A program made the position numbers and the translations under genes. The notes below the pieces were generated by a model, which was not told the origin of the DNA, searched no databases, and saw only the letters and a list, made by a program, of their open reading frames with translations. Shown in pieces: positions 6,782 through 14,483 of a stretch of DNA of 19,164 nt. The stretch's first letter is position 1; every line of letters begins with the position of its first letter. The DNA is from Bacillota bacterium (GTDB taxonomy: Bacteria > Bacillota > Clostridia > Christensenellales > CAG-138). The stretch covers positions 1 to 19,164 of the forward strand of contig JAEYLA010000323.1 in assembly GCA_023461495.1 (NCBI GenBank), in the 5' to 3' direction.

Positions 6782-7534
6782 CTATACGCTGCCAACATAG
6801 CTCAGCGTAACATTTGGCAGTATAAGCTGACCGTCCTTGCTGAATTGCAGAAAAAAAGCTTTGAGCGCGGCAATATAGGCGGGATAGATTTCATCCTGTT
6901 TTTTGGGCGCATAGGAAGACGAGAGGCTGCCGCCTATAAAGCTGTTGAGATCAAGCACCAAATCATTGCGAAAGACCTTCGTTTTATACGCACCATCGAA
7001 GAAAGTAGAAAAAAGGTCACCTGCGGAGAATTGCATGCCGCCGGAAAAGCCCTGAAAATTCGGGCAGTATGCGCGGTGGATTTCACAAAGCTTTTGCACC
7101 TGCTCACTGTGTTCATCCTTGTTGTTCCAGATTAAAATCACCTTGCCGCCCGCCGTTAGAATACGCTGGCATTCCTTTTGAAAGCCAACCCTGTCAAACC
7201 AATGGAACGCCTGCGCGACGGTAATAAAATCAATGCTGTTGCCGGCAAGGGGCGTATGCTCGGCGGTACCGTTGACGGAGGTGAAGCCGGGGTATGCTTT
7301 CAAATTCTCTTCAGCCATCATGCGCATATCCGTATTCGGTTCAACGGCATATACCCGGTTGCCTTTTTCAAGCAATTGCCGCGTAAGGATGCCGGTACCT
7401 GAACCGATATCGGCAATCACGCTGTCCATTGTGACGCCGACGTCCGAAAACAAATAGTCAATAAAACTTTGTGAATAGGAAGGCCGGTATTGCGCGTAAA
7501 TTCTGCCCATGCCGTCAAACTTTGTTTCGTTCAT
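6782..7534 (-). CDS. class I SAM-dependent methyltransferase (Methyltransf_11/UbiE-like)
   Basis: 250 aa from the ATG at 7534 (GAGG 8-9 bases upstream). A longer reading frame extends to 7642, but it overlaps the stop of the gene before it and has no ribosome binding site. SAM-binding motif I is VIADIGSGTGILTRQLLEKG (about 39-58), with the acidic end of strand 2 in VYAVEPNTDMRMMAE. Post-motif sequence FITVAQAFHWFD and the later GGKVILIWNNKDE match small-molecule methyltransferases of this family, in which HWFD is common. The substrate is unknown. It has its own promoter (7571-7598). Confidence 0.88.
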   Translation of the reverse strand: MNETKFDGMGRIYAQYRPSYSQSFIDYLFSDVGVTMDSVIADIGSGTGILTRQLLEKGNRVYAVEPNTDMRMMAEENLKAYPGFTSVNGTAEHTPLAGNSIDFITVAQAFHWFDRVGFQKECQRILTAGGKVILIWNNKDEHSEQVQKLCEIHRAYCPNFQGFSGGMQFSAGDLFSTFFDGAYKTKVFRNDLVLDLNSFIGGSLSSSYAPKKQDEIYPAYIAALKAFFLQFSKDGQLILPNVTLSYVGSV

Positions 7535-7570
7535 GTGATCCGCCTCGTTTGATTGTTTTGCACCGCCCTT

Positions 7571-7598
7571 ACTATACTGCAAAAGAGGCTCCACGCAA
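7571..7598 (-). promoter_or_regulatory. promoter of the methyltransferase gene
   Basis: On the minus strand: TTGCGT (7598-7593), a 16-bp spacer, TATAGT (7576-7571). It lies in the short gap between the hypothetical gene ending at 7605 and the methyltransferase start at 7534. Confidence 0.6.
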
Positions 7599-7604
7599 AG
7601 AACG

Positions 7605-8099
7605 TTATTCCGGCATTCCCGCGAGTTTGGCGATCTGCTCATAAAGCGCGCGCGGTTCGTCCCGGCTGACGAGAAAGGGGTTATGATCGTCCATCAGATA
7701 GGCGTGTTCACCGCCAATGTCCAGGTTGCAGATGGCGATTTCACCCAAATTGCTGATGTGGCAGGAGTACCGTACCGTAGCGCCGTTACTGTCTTGGCCC
7801 CTGAAATAAATGACGAACATGGTATCTCCGCTATAGCCGCCGCCCATGAAATCCCGGTAATAGGTCGGCGCTGTTATCAGGCTGATGATCTGCTGCTGCG
7901 CTTGCGCACCAAGGGTGACGTGCGTATCGAGCATATCGGAAAATGGCTGCCATATTTCAAAATTGATCATCCGGATATCCGTGAGCCGTGCGGAAAAGGA
8001 AACCGCGGTCAGCTGCCGGTATCCATACACGATCGCCAGCAATAACAGAAGACCAACGAGCAGTATCATTGCGTTACGGATGGGCCGCTTCCGGTTCAT
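7605..8099 (-). CDS. hypothetical protein with N-terminal membrane anchor
   Basis: 164 aa; AGGAAG lies 6 bases before the ATG at 8099. A basic start (MNRKRPIRNA) leads into one membrane helix (about 10-28), so the remaining 135 residues should face outside the cell. That part has no motif I recognise; it contains alternating hydrophobic stretches such as TMFVIYFRGQD and VRYSCHISNLGEIAICNLDIGG that suggest beta strands. It is transcribed away from ku from a common intergenic region. No function proposed. Confidence 0.8.
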   Translation of the reverse strand: MNRKRPIRNAMILLVGLLLLLAIVYGYRQLTAVSFSARLTDIRMINFEIWQPFSDMLDTHVTLGAQAQQQIISLITAPTYYRDFMGGGYSGDTMFVIYFRGQDSNGATVRYSCHISNLGEIAICNLDIGGEHAYLMDDHNPFLVSRDEPRALYEQIAKLAGMPE

Positions 8100-8132
8100 A
8101 GCGCTTCCTTTCTTAAAACAACGGTTTCTTTT

Positions 8133-8141
8133 AATATACCA
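8133..8141 (-). promoter_or_regulatory. extended -10 promoter of the anchored hypothetical gene
   Basis: Minus strand TGGTATATT (TATATT with upstream TG), about 34 bases before the start at 8099; the -35 region is weak. Confidence 0.45.
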
Positions 8142-8228
8142 TATTCAGTAAAATGGTGCATGCATCTATCGTGAGCGCATGTTTCCTGCGGGCTTCGCCA
8201 AACTAAGGGCAGAAAAGGAGGGAATGCG

Positions 8229-9074
8229 ATGCAAACGGTATGGAAAGGCGCCATCAGCTTCGGGCTTTTGAACGTTCCGGTCAAGATGGGCTCCGCGACG
8301 CAAAAGGAAAATATCAGCTTCCGGCAGCTGCATAAGGCTTGTAATACGCCCATCAACCAGAAGCGGTTTTGCAGCAAGTGTAACAAGGAAGTGGCGTATG
8401 AGGAGATTGTAAAGGGCTTTGAATACGAGCCAGGCAAGTTTGTGCTGATTACCAGTGAGGAACTGGACGCGCTGCCTATCAAAAGCGCGAAGTATATGGA
8501 TATTGTGGATTTCATCCATATTGAGGAGGTAGACCCCGTCTACTTTGATAAAACCTACTACCTCTGGCCGGAAAAAGGCGGGGAAAAATCCTATCTCATC
8601 CTGCGGGATGCCATGCGCCAGACCGGGCGGGTGGCGGTTGCCAAGGTCACGATGCGGGAAAAGGAGCATCTGTGCCTCATCCGGCTGATCGGGGATACCA
8701 TTTCCGTGGCCATGATGTATTTTCAGGATGAAATACGGGATACGGCGGAGCTTGGGATTCAAGCGCTTTCTGAAACGGTGCAGGTGCGGCCTGAGGAAAT
8801 GGATATGGCGATTCAGCTGGTGCAGAACCTGACGGCGGATTTTACGCCGGGAAAATACCACGACGCCTACCGCGAGGAACTCTTGAAGCTGATCCGCGCC
8901 AAGGTGGAAGGAAAACAGGTGGTGGAGCCGGAGGCCGTAGAAACGCCCGCGGGCAATGTGGTGGACCTGATGGAGCGCCTCAGGCAAAGCGTGGAGGCGA
9001 CAAAGGCGAAGAACGAGCCGCCTGAAATCAAGGAGAAAAAGCCGAGAAAACGTAAGGCCGCCGGCGGAGCGTAG
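8229..9074 (+). CDS. ku: bacterial Ku, DNA end-binding protein
   Basis: 281 aa; AAAGGAGGG precedes the ATG. The N-terminus MQTVWKGAISFGLLNVPVKM is the hallmark of bacterial Ku, followed by a CSKC pair, VAYEEIVKGFEYEPGKFVLIT, and YFDKTYYLWPEKGGEKSYLILRDAM in the ring-forming core. The core ends near residue 235, and a lysine-rich tail (KEKKPRKRKAAGGA) follows, as in Ku proteins that bind DNA beyond the ring. Ku forms a homodimer that threads onto double-strand ends and recruits LigD. The gene converges on the LigD-type genes with only 17 bp between the two stop codons. Confidence 0.97.
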   Translation: MQTVWKGAISFGLLNVPVKMGSATQKENISFRQLHKACNTPINQKRFCSKCNKEVAYEEIVKGFEYEPGKFVLITSEELDALPIKSAKYMDIVDFIHIEEVDPVYFDKTYYLWPEKGGEKSYLILRDAMRQTGRVAVAKVTMREKEHLCLIRLIGDTISVAMMYFQDEIRDTAELGIQALSETVQVRPEEMDMAIQLVQNLTADFTPGKYHDAYREELLKLIRAKVEGKQVVEPEAVETPAGNVVDLMERLRQSVEATKAKNEPPEIKEKKPRKRKAAGGA

Positions 9075-9091
9075 AAAGAAGGATTGTCTCG

Positions 9092-9979
9092 TTATAGCTC
9101 GGGCAAGATTTGCCGCATGGCATAAGCGGGCGCGAACAGGTCGCCCGCTTCTTTGATGCGCGCAGGTATGTTACGGATATGGAATTGCTCCGGCGTTACG
9201 CCCCGCTCCAACTCCGCCCAGGTGAGCGGGGTGGAAACGCTTGCGTTGGGGGTGGAGCGGACGCTGTAGGGGGAGGGGAGCGTCTTGCCGCGCGCGTTCT
9301 GCACGGCGTCAAGGTACACGCGGTCGCCCCGCTTTTTGATGATACGCTCGGTGGTAAAAAGCTCCGGCCGGATGCGCTCAATCGCTTTGCAGACCACGGT
9401 CAAAAACTTCCGCGCCTGTTCAAAGGGCGTGGGCTCTATAGGGACCACAACATGCACGCCCGTCTTGCCAGAGGTCTTGGGGATGGAAAACAGGCCGTAG
9501 GCTTCAAGCGCCGCCTTTATAAGCAGCGCGCCCTCCACAGCATGGGAAAAGCCTGTACTGCCGGAGGGGTCGATATCGAATATTGCCACATCCGGCTCCT
9601 CAATATTTGGTACGCGTGAAAACCACGCGTGCGTTTCGAGGCAGGAGCGGTTGACCATGTAAATTAAACTTGGCGCATCGTTGACGAGGCACCAGTCGAT
9701 TGTTTTTTTATGCGAGGAGATGCGCACACCGCCTAACCAATCCGGCGCGTCGTCCGGCCGCTGCTTCTGGAAAAAGGTTTCCCCTTCCACGCCGTGCGGG
9801 TAGTGCAGCATCGAGAACGGGCGGTTTTTGAGGTAAGGCAGGATATACGGGGCCATGGTCAGATAATATTCGATCAGCTCCGCCTTGGTGGCGTTGATGG
9901 CGGGAAAATACACCTTATCAAGGCTGGTGAGCGTCAGCGCCCGGCCTTCTATTTCAAACAGTTCCTTGGTTGCGGGCAT
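9092..9979 (-). CDS. ligD: LigD-type NHEJ polymerase (stand-alone Pol domain)
   Basis: 295 aa, matching one LigD polymerase domain (primase-polymerase superfamily). Visible landmarks are LTSLDKVYFPAINATKAELIEYY (15-37), the metal-binding pair D135 and D137 in AIFDIDPSG, SGKTGVHVVVP with H176, and the third acidic residue D224 in YLDAVQNARGKT. It fills gaps and adds nucleotides at broken ends before ligation. GGAGG lies about 9 bases before the ATG and overlaps the end of the ligase gene upstream (4-bp gap), so the two are translationally linked. In Mycobacterium this domain is fused to ligase and phosphoesterase domains; here it is separate. Confidence 0.95.
   Translation of the reverse strand: MPATKELFEIEGRALTLTSLDKVYFPAINATKAELIEYYLTMAPYILPYLKNRPFSMLHYPHGVEGETFFQKQRPDDAPDWLGGVRISSHKKTIDWCLVNDAPSLIYMVNRSCLETHAWFSRVPNIEEPDVAIFDIDPSGSTGFSHAVEGALLIKAALEAYGLFSIPKTSGKTGVHVVVPIEPTPFEQARKFLTVVCKAIERIRPELFTTERIIKKRGDRVYLDAVQNARGKTLPSPYSVRSTPNASVSTPLTWAELERGVTPEQFHIRNIPARIKEAGDLFAPAYAMRQILPEL
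9124..9150 (+). terminator. possible ku terminator inside the polymerase gene
   Basis: AAGCGGGCG (9124-9132) and CGCCCGCTT (9142-9150) form a perfect 9-bp GC-rich stem with a 9-base loop, followed by CTTTG on the plus strand. It lies 50 bp past the ku stop codon, within the 3' end of the convergent polymerase gene. The T run is short, and coding constraint could produce the stem by chance. Confidence 0.35.
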
Positions 9980-9983
9980 TTTG

Positions 9984-10895
9984 CTATACCTCCGGCAAAA
10001 CGAGAATGGCGGGGGCGCGCATGACGCCCTCCTTGGTGTATTCTAAAAAGCGCACGCGGATGGGCAGCACGGGCGTGACCCAGACGGTGTCACCTTCCGC
10101 AGGCGGCGGGTTTGAAAACGGGCAGGGGGCATGCAACGCTTTCAGGCGGGCATGGAGCGCCGCCCACTCCTTATGTGTGGGGCCGGAAGAAGCCCGGCCG
10201 ATATAAAGAAGGACGTTTTCCTCCTGCACACCGATGAGCACGCAGCGCATGCCGTCCGGCTTTTTGATGTAGCCGCCGATGATGGCGTTTAGTTCCCGCG
10301 TACATTTGATCTTCTGCCACTCCGAAGAACGTTCCCCCATACGGTAGGCGCTGTCCACTTTCTTTGCGACAATCCCCTCCAGCCCCTCGTGCTTTACCGC
10401 ATCAAACAGCGCCACACCTTGTTCCGGTACGCTGTCCATCAGAAATGCGGGTGCGGCAAGGGGAATACGGGATAAACGTTCAAGGCGCTCATGGAGCGGC
10501 AGCGGATAGATCGGCTCGCCCGCGTACCATAAAAGGTCAAATACCATGTAGTGGATGGGGACGCTGCTCATAAGAAGCCCTGCTTTTGCCGAAGTACGCG
10601 AAAGATCGCGCCGCAGCACGCGCGGGAAGCTCGGCTTTCCGTCCGGCCCCAGCGCTACGATTTCTCCATCGAGCACTGTGCCCTTTGGCAGTGCGGACAG
10701 GCAGGCGATCAGCTCCGGGTATTGCTGCGTGCGGGTGTTCAGCCGCCGGTTGTAGAGGCGAACACCGTCCGGGTACGCGTAGGCAAGGCACCGTACGCCA
10801 TCCCACTTGACCTGGAACAGCGTGTCGGATGCGTCGTACGGCGCATCGCATATGGTAAGCTCCATGGGGACGATGGGCCAGCCCTTGGGCATCAT
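9984..10895 (-). CDS. ligD: ATP-dependent DNA ligase, LigD ligase-domain type
   Basis: 303 aa: nucleotidyltransferase domain (about 1-200) plus OB-fold (about 205-303). The adenylated lysine is K30 in VKWDGVR (motif I); E78 in LDGEIVAL is motif III, EGIVAKK (173-179) motif IV and WQKIKC (193-198) motif V. The length and the C-terminal FLEYTKEGVMRAPAIL match the ligase domain of LigD. It seals nicks using ATP, as the last step of end joining. AGGAG lies 9 bases before the first of two ATG codons. No phosphoesterase domain is encoded here or next door. It is the first gene of the ligase-polymerase pair. Confidence 0.95.
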   Translation of the reverse strand: MMPKGWPIVPMELTICDAPYDASDTLFQVKWDGVRCLAYAYPDGVRLYNRRLNTRTQQYPELIACLSALPKGTVLDGEIVALGPDGKPSFPRVLRRDLSRTSAKAGLLMSSVPIHYMVFDLLWYAGEPIYPLPLHERLERLSRIPLAAPAFLMDSVPEQGVALFDAVKHEGLEGIVAKKVDSAYRMGERSSEWQKIKCTRELNAIIGGYIKKPDGMRCVLIGVQEENVLLYIGRASSGPTHKEWAALHARLKALHAPCPFSNPPPAEGDTVWVTPVLPIRVRFLEYTKEGVMRAPAILVLPEV

Positions 10896-11015
10896 GCTGC
10901 AGGCTCCTTTTGTGGTTTTTTATAGTTTGAGCGGACGCGGGGATTTTATGAACCCAGATCCCGTGATATGATGGGGATATCCGCTTCCGGCGTATTGTGA
11001 TATCGATAAATCTGC

Positions 11016-11044
11016 TTGCAGAATGCGAAGTTTTCCTATATCAT
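11016..11044 (+). promoter_or_regulatory. sigma-A-type promoter of the M20 peptidase operon
   Basis: TTGCAG at 11016-11021, a 17-bp spacer, TATCAT at 11039-11044, in a TATA-rich stretch. Start of transcription near 11051 would give a short leader holding AAGGAG before the ATG at 11078. Confidence 0.5.
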
Positions 11045-11077
11045 ATATATCCTATATAATTATAAGGAGTTACAAAG

Positions 11078-12193
11078 ATGCCCATCAACCGTGAACGCCT
11101 GCTTGAGAGCTTTGCTGGGCTTGTGAACATCGACAGCCCCTCTTTTTCGGAATGCGGAATGGCGGAGTATTTGACGGAACGCCTGAAGAAGCTCGGGTTT
11201 TTTGTCGCAGAGGACGATGCGGGGAAAGCGATCGGCGGCAGCTGCAACAACCTTTACGGCTCCCTCGCGGGGGACTTGCCGTATGCGCCGCTGCTGCTGT
11301 GCGCACATATGGATACCGTGGAGCCCTGCCGGAATAAGCGGGCCGTGTTCCACGCGGACGGGCGCATCACAAGCGCGGGAGATACGATACTGGGCGCCGA
11401 CGATTGCGCGGGCATTGCTGCGGTTCTTGAGGCGGTGGAGAGCCTGCGGGAAGAAAACAGTCCACACCGCCCCATTGAGGTGCTCTTCACCGTGGCGGAA
11501 GAACCTTACTGTACGGGCGCCGCGCAGATCGACTATACGCGCATACGGTCCAAAGAGTGCTATGTGCTCGATCTCACGGGCCCTGTCGGGCGCGCCGCTT
11601 TAAAAGCGCCCACCATATTCTTGTTTACCGTGCATATAACGGGCAGGGCCGCGCATGCCGGGTTTGAGCCGGAAAAAGGCGTGCATGCCATTGCGGCTGC
11701 GGCCCGCGCGATTTCCATGCTGCATATGGGGAGGCAGGATGAAGAGACGGTATTGAACATTGGCTCCATTGCGGGCGGCACCGTCACGAACATCGTACCT
11801 GAAGAGTGCACGGTGCGCGGGGAAATCCGCAGCTACACGCACGAAAAAGCGGTGGCCTGTCTGCGGGGAGTGGAAGAAGCCTTTCTGGAGGCGGCGAAGA
11901 AGCTGGGCGCGGAAATTCAATTTGAAACCAAACAGGCCTGCCGTGCCTACGAGACCCCGCAGGATCATGCGGTGACACTGCGGTTCCAGAAAGCGGCAAG
12001 AGAGATGGGGCTTTCCGGCGAACTTGCGGCGACGTTCGGCGGCAGCGACAATAATTTTCTTTCTCAGAACGGTGTTACGGGGCTGGTACTCGCCACCGCC
12101 ATGAACCGCTGCCACTCGAAGGAGGAATACACCACAGAGGCGGAGCTTGTAAACATCGCTTCCCTTGTGTATGCCATTCTGCAAAAGGAATAG
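11078..12193 (+). CDS. M20-family metallopeptidase (peptidase T-like)
   Basis: 371 aa; AAGGAG about 10 bases before the ATG. The two-zinc active site of M20 peptidases is recognisable: H77 and D79 in CAHMDTV, D108 in LGADDCAG, E141 and E142 in TVAEEPY, D165 in YVLDL, and the last histidine in NRCHSKEEY near the C-terminus. The dimerisation lid lies in the middle (about 178-290, with GRAAHAGFEPEKGVHAI). The tripeptidase-T-like subgroup of Clostridia has this length. It probably trims small peptides in the cytoplasm, as no signal peptide is seen. It leads a likely three-gene operon, with the next gene starting 10 bp after its stop. Confidence 0.92.
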   Translation: MPINRERLLESFAGLVNIDSPSFSECGMAEYLTERLKKLGFFVAEDDAGKAIGGSCNNLYGSLAGDLPYAPLLLCAHMDTVEPCRNKRAVFHADGRITSAGDTILGADDCAGIAAVLEAVESLREENSPHRPIEVLFTVAEEPYCTGAAQIDYTRIRSKECYVLDLTGPVGRAALKAPTIFLFTVHITGRAAHAGFEPEKGVHAIAAAARAISMLHMGRQDEETVLNIGSIAGGTVTNIVPEECTVRGEIRSYTHEKAVACLRGVEEAFLEAAKKLGAEIQFETKQACRAYETPQDHAVTLRFQKAAREMGLSGELAATFGGSDNNFLSQNGVTGLVLATAMNRCHSKEEYTTEAELVNIASLVYAILQKE

Positions 12194-12203
12194 GAGCGCT
12201 GTT

Positions 12204-12821
12204 ATGAAAAACCCGCTCAGCTATCAAATAACGGAATACGACTGCGGGCCGACCACCGTGATGAATGCCGTGAGCTTTCTTTTTAAGCGGGAGGAAATCC
12301 GTCCGGACGTGATCAAGCATATCATGCTCTACACACTCGACAGCTATAACAAAAAGGGAGAAAGCGGCAAAAGCGGTACCAGCGGCATGGCCATGCGCTT
12401 TTTGTGCGAGTGGCTCAACCAATACGGCAAGGCCACAAAATTCCCCATCCACTGCGAGGCGTTGCGGCAGGAGGATGTGTTTGTGGCACAGAACAGCAGG
12501 CTGGTGACGGGCCTGCAGCAAAATGGGGCTGCAATCGTCCGCCTTAAGTACGGCTGCTGGCATTACGTGTTGTTTACCGGTGCGGATGCGGAATCCGTTT
12601 ACCTGTTTGATCCGTATTACAGAAAGCAGCCCTTCCGCCAGAAGGATATCAAGCTGATTGCCGATATGCCGGAAAAATGGAACCGGAAGGTGCCGTACCA
12701 CTACTTTAACCAGGAAGATGGCCCTTACGCGCTGGGGCCTGCCGGCACACGTGAGGCCACGATGCTCTTTAATGGCGCCACGAGGGCGGCGCTTGTAGAG
12801 GCGATCGAGTACTTTATTTAA
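12204..12821 (+). CDS. C39-like (papain-fold) cysteine peptidase homologue
   Basis: 205 aa from the ATG at 12204, chosen for AGGAG about 8 bases upstream. The N-terminal MKNPLSYQITEYDCGPTTVMNA gives Q8 (oxyanion) and C14 (nucleophile). H120 in GCWHYVLFTG and D136 in YLFDPYYR complete the catalytic set of the C39 family. C39 domains normally remove double-glycine leaders and are fused to ABC transporters; this one stands alone, has no membrane segment and no transporter beside it. Homologues of this length occur in clostridia, as I recall, without a known role. It follows an M20 peptidase by 10 bp and precedes a methyltransferase, so it may act on a peptide or small protein processed by all three. 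Confidence 0.82.
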   Translation: MKNPLSYQITEYDCGPTTVMNAVSFLFKREEIRPDVIKHIMLYTLDSYNKKGESGKSGTSGMAMRFLCEWLNQYGKATKFPIHCEALRQEDVFVAQNSRLVTGLQQNGAAIVRLKYGCWHYVLFTGADAESVYLFDPYYRKQPFRQKDIKLIADMPEKWNRKVPYHYFNQEDGPYALGPAGTREATMLFNGATRAALVEAIEYFI

Positions 12822-12854
12822 GGACAGCTGCAGGCAAGCGGAAGGGGAAATGAT

Positions 12855-13433
12855 ATGCAGTTTATGGGGAATGCCGCGTGGTGGGACGAACGGGTTGCAT
12901 TAAGGGGAGATCGGCCGCTGCCGCCGGATGCGGCGCTCGTCCGCGATATGGCGCGCCTGAAAACAGGCAGCGCGCTTGACATTGCCTGCGGAGACGGCAG
13001 GAATGCGCTCTATCTCGCGCAAAACGGCTTCCGGGTCACGGGTGTGGATTTTAGTGAAAAAGCATTGCACCGTCTCGATGCGTTTGCTTCTGCACAGGGG
13101 CTTTGTGTGGAAACCCGGCGGATGGATTTGTGTGCAGCGGAAGCGCTCATACAGCTTGGGAGATATGATACGGTTATCATCAACCACTACCGGCTGCAAA
13201 AAGAGGTTATCTCCTTGCTGCCCGGCCATCTGACGGATGGGGGAACGGTGTGGATCAATGGGTTTTATGGCTTCCCGCAGGTGAACGCAAGGGTGACGGA
13301 ACAGGAGTTGCTGCATCAGGCAGATTTTATTGGACTGGAGCGTGTCTTTAGAATTGTGTTTAAGAAAGAATATGAAATGGAACAGGGGAAGTTTTTGACG
13401 CTGTTGTATCAAAAAGGAGAAAGCAGTATTTGA
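12855..13433 (+). CDS. small class I SAM-dependent methyltransferase (TehB-like)
   Basis: 192 aa; GGAAGGGG about 8 bases before the ATG. The N-terminal WWDERVALRGDRPLPPDAAL resembles the start of TehB-type methyltransferases. SAM motif I is ALDIACGDGRNALYLAQNG (about 40-58), followed by GVDFSEKALHRL. The protein then has DTVIINHYRLQKEVISLLPGHLTDGGTVWINGF in the motif IV-V region. The substrate is not known; TehB itself acts on tellurite and selenite, but the fold is used widely. The gene lies 33 bp after the C39-like gene and is probably the last gene of that operon. Confidence 0.88.
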   Translation: MQFMGNAAWWDERVALRGDRPLPPDAALVRDMARLKTGSALDIACGDGRNALYLAQNGFRVTGVDFSEKALHRLDAFASAQGLCVETRRMDLCAAEALIQLGRYDTVIINHYRLQKEVISLLPGHLTDGGTVWINGFYGFPQVNARVTEQELLHQADFIGLERVFRIVFKKEYEMEQGKFLTLLYQKGESSI

Positions 13434-13488
13434 TAGGGAAAGCGTGTGCTTTCTACAATGGCAGAAAACAATAAGGGAAAAAACGATC

Positions 13489-13698
13489 TTGCAGTATACC
13501 GTAAAACCTTTGTCTCCCGCGCTTGCGGAGACATTTGTGCAGTTCTTTGATGCGCTGGACTTTTGTCACGCACCCAATTGGGCGACCTGTTACTGCAGGT
13601 ATTACCGGACGATGCCATCGCCCTGCGGCGGGCGCTCTGATGTCCGCCGGAGGGACGGGCTCACACTGTATCCTACCGTATTCCTTGCGTTCTGTTAA
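13489..13698 (+). pseudogene. remnant of a GNAT-family acetyltransferase (N-terminal part only)
   Basis: From a possible TTG at 13489 the frame reads TVKPLSPALAETFVQFFDAL then DFCHAPNWATCYCRYYRT. This matches the N-terminal signature I know from a GNAT subgroup, in which the pattern is FFD..AF..HPxWxxCYCxFYH. Homology stops after CYCRYY: the remaining 27 residues (rich in Arg, Ser, Cys) are unlike the family and the frame closes at 13698. The acetyl-CoA-binding part is absent in all three frames up to the next gene. No good ribosome binding site is seen. I take it as a decayed gene with a large 3' deletion. Confidence 0.6.
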
Positions 13699-13751
13699 AC
13701 GTTTTTGTAAAATATAGTAATATAAGCGGCGTTGCGGCGAGGAGGAATACG

Positions 13752-14333
13752 ATGCATTCGGCAAAAAGAAAAATTCTCATTGCTGGAGGACTGGTTGTCC
13801 TATGTCTCGCCGCGGCCATCTGTTTTTCCCTGACACGCAAGGCGGAACCCATTGCCTCCGCATTTTTAACAAAGATATATACGGTGGAGGATCCGGCATC
13901 CGCAAAGGCATTGTTTTCTGAAATGCGGGAGAAAATTGAAAAGAAAACGGAAAAGCCGCCGGCGGAGGGAATTGTGACACTCCCGATGAGCGAGGACCCA
14001 TTTTTTGCGTACTATTTGGAACAATATGGAGCGTTGTGTACCAGGGAGGGCATGGAAGCGATGTATGCAAGCCGCTCTTTTGGCACCTTTGCGACGGTCG
14101 CCATGCGGCAGAACTGGAGCTTTCGCACAGGCTCTCCCGTGCTGGACCGGCACACGCCAAATCAGTTCGGATACCAGCTTGACGTAACCGTGACCGATGT
14201 TGCTACCGGGGAGGAAAAGACCGTCCCGCAGCATGGAATTATTCTTTTAAAACGCACGCTGTTTGGCTATAAAGTGCAGACGATCCGGATGCAGTCTACC
14301 AAGCTTGTGAGCCCGCAGCCGGATTTGTTCTGA
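13752..14333 (+). CDS. membrane-anchored protein of unknown function
   Basis: 193 aa; GAGGAGG lies about 7 bases before the ATG. A short basic N-terminus (MHSAKRKI) precedes a single membrane helix (about 8-27), so the rest faces outward. The exported part begins ASAFLTKIYTVEDPASAKALFSEMREKI and later has YYLEQYGALCTREGMEAMYASRSF, then beta-rich sequence YQLDVTVTDVATGEEKTVPQHGIILLKR. The order of helices followed by a twisted sheet is reminiscent of NTF2-like folds, but I cannot assign a family. TATAGT upstream (within AAATATAGTAAT) may be its -10. It ends at a strong terminator and is followed by another exported protein. Confidence 0.8.
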   Translation: MHSAKRKILIAGGLVVLCLAAAICFSLTRKAEPIASAFLTKIYTVEDPASAKALFSEMREKIEKKTEKPPAEGIVTLPMSEDPFFAYYLEQYGALCTREGMEAMYASRSFGTFATVAMRQNWSFRTGSPVLDRHTPNQFGYQLDVTVTDVATGEEKTVPQHGIILLKRTLFGYKVQTIRMQSTKLVSPQPDLF

Positions 14334-14336
14334 GAT

Positions 14337-14364
14337 AAAAAAGGGAGGCGCCGCCTCCTTTTTT
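14337..14364 (+). terminator. Rho-independent terminator after the anchored protein
   Basis: AAAAAAGGGAGGC and GCCTCCTTTTTT pair with one bulged G around a 3-base loop; six T at 14359-14364. It starts 4 bases after the stop codon and separates this gene from the following lipoprotein gene. Confidence 0.85.
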
Positions 14365-14483
14365 CATGCTCTTTTCTCAGCGGGGACATGTGGAACAGCG
14401 GCCCAATGGCGCATATTCGCGTATACCGGCGGGCCAGAATGCATACATTCCAGTAAAACTGAAACGGCATAAAGGAGGGAGAT

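Noticed and set aside
8166..8987. 273-residue minus-strand frame opposite ku
   Set aside because: Antisense to an unmistakable Ku protein; His- and Leu-rich shadow translation without motifs.
11031..11065. TATA-rich repeats before the M20 gene as an attachment site or iteron
   Set aside because: Simple AT-rich promoter sequence explains them; no ordered repeat unit is present.
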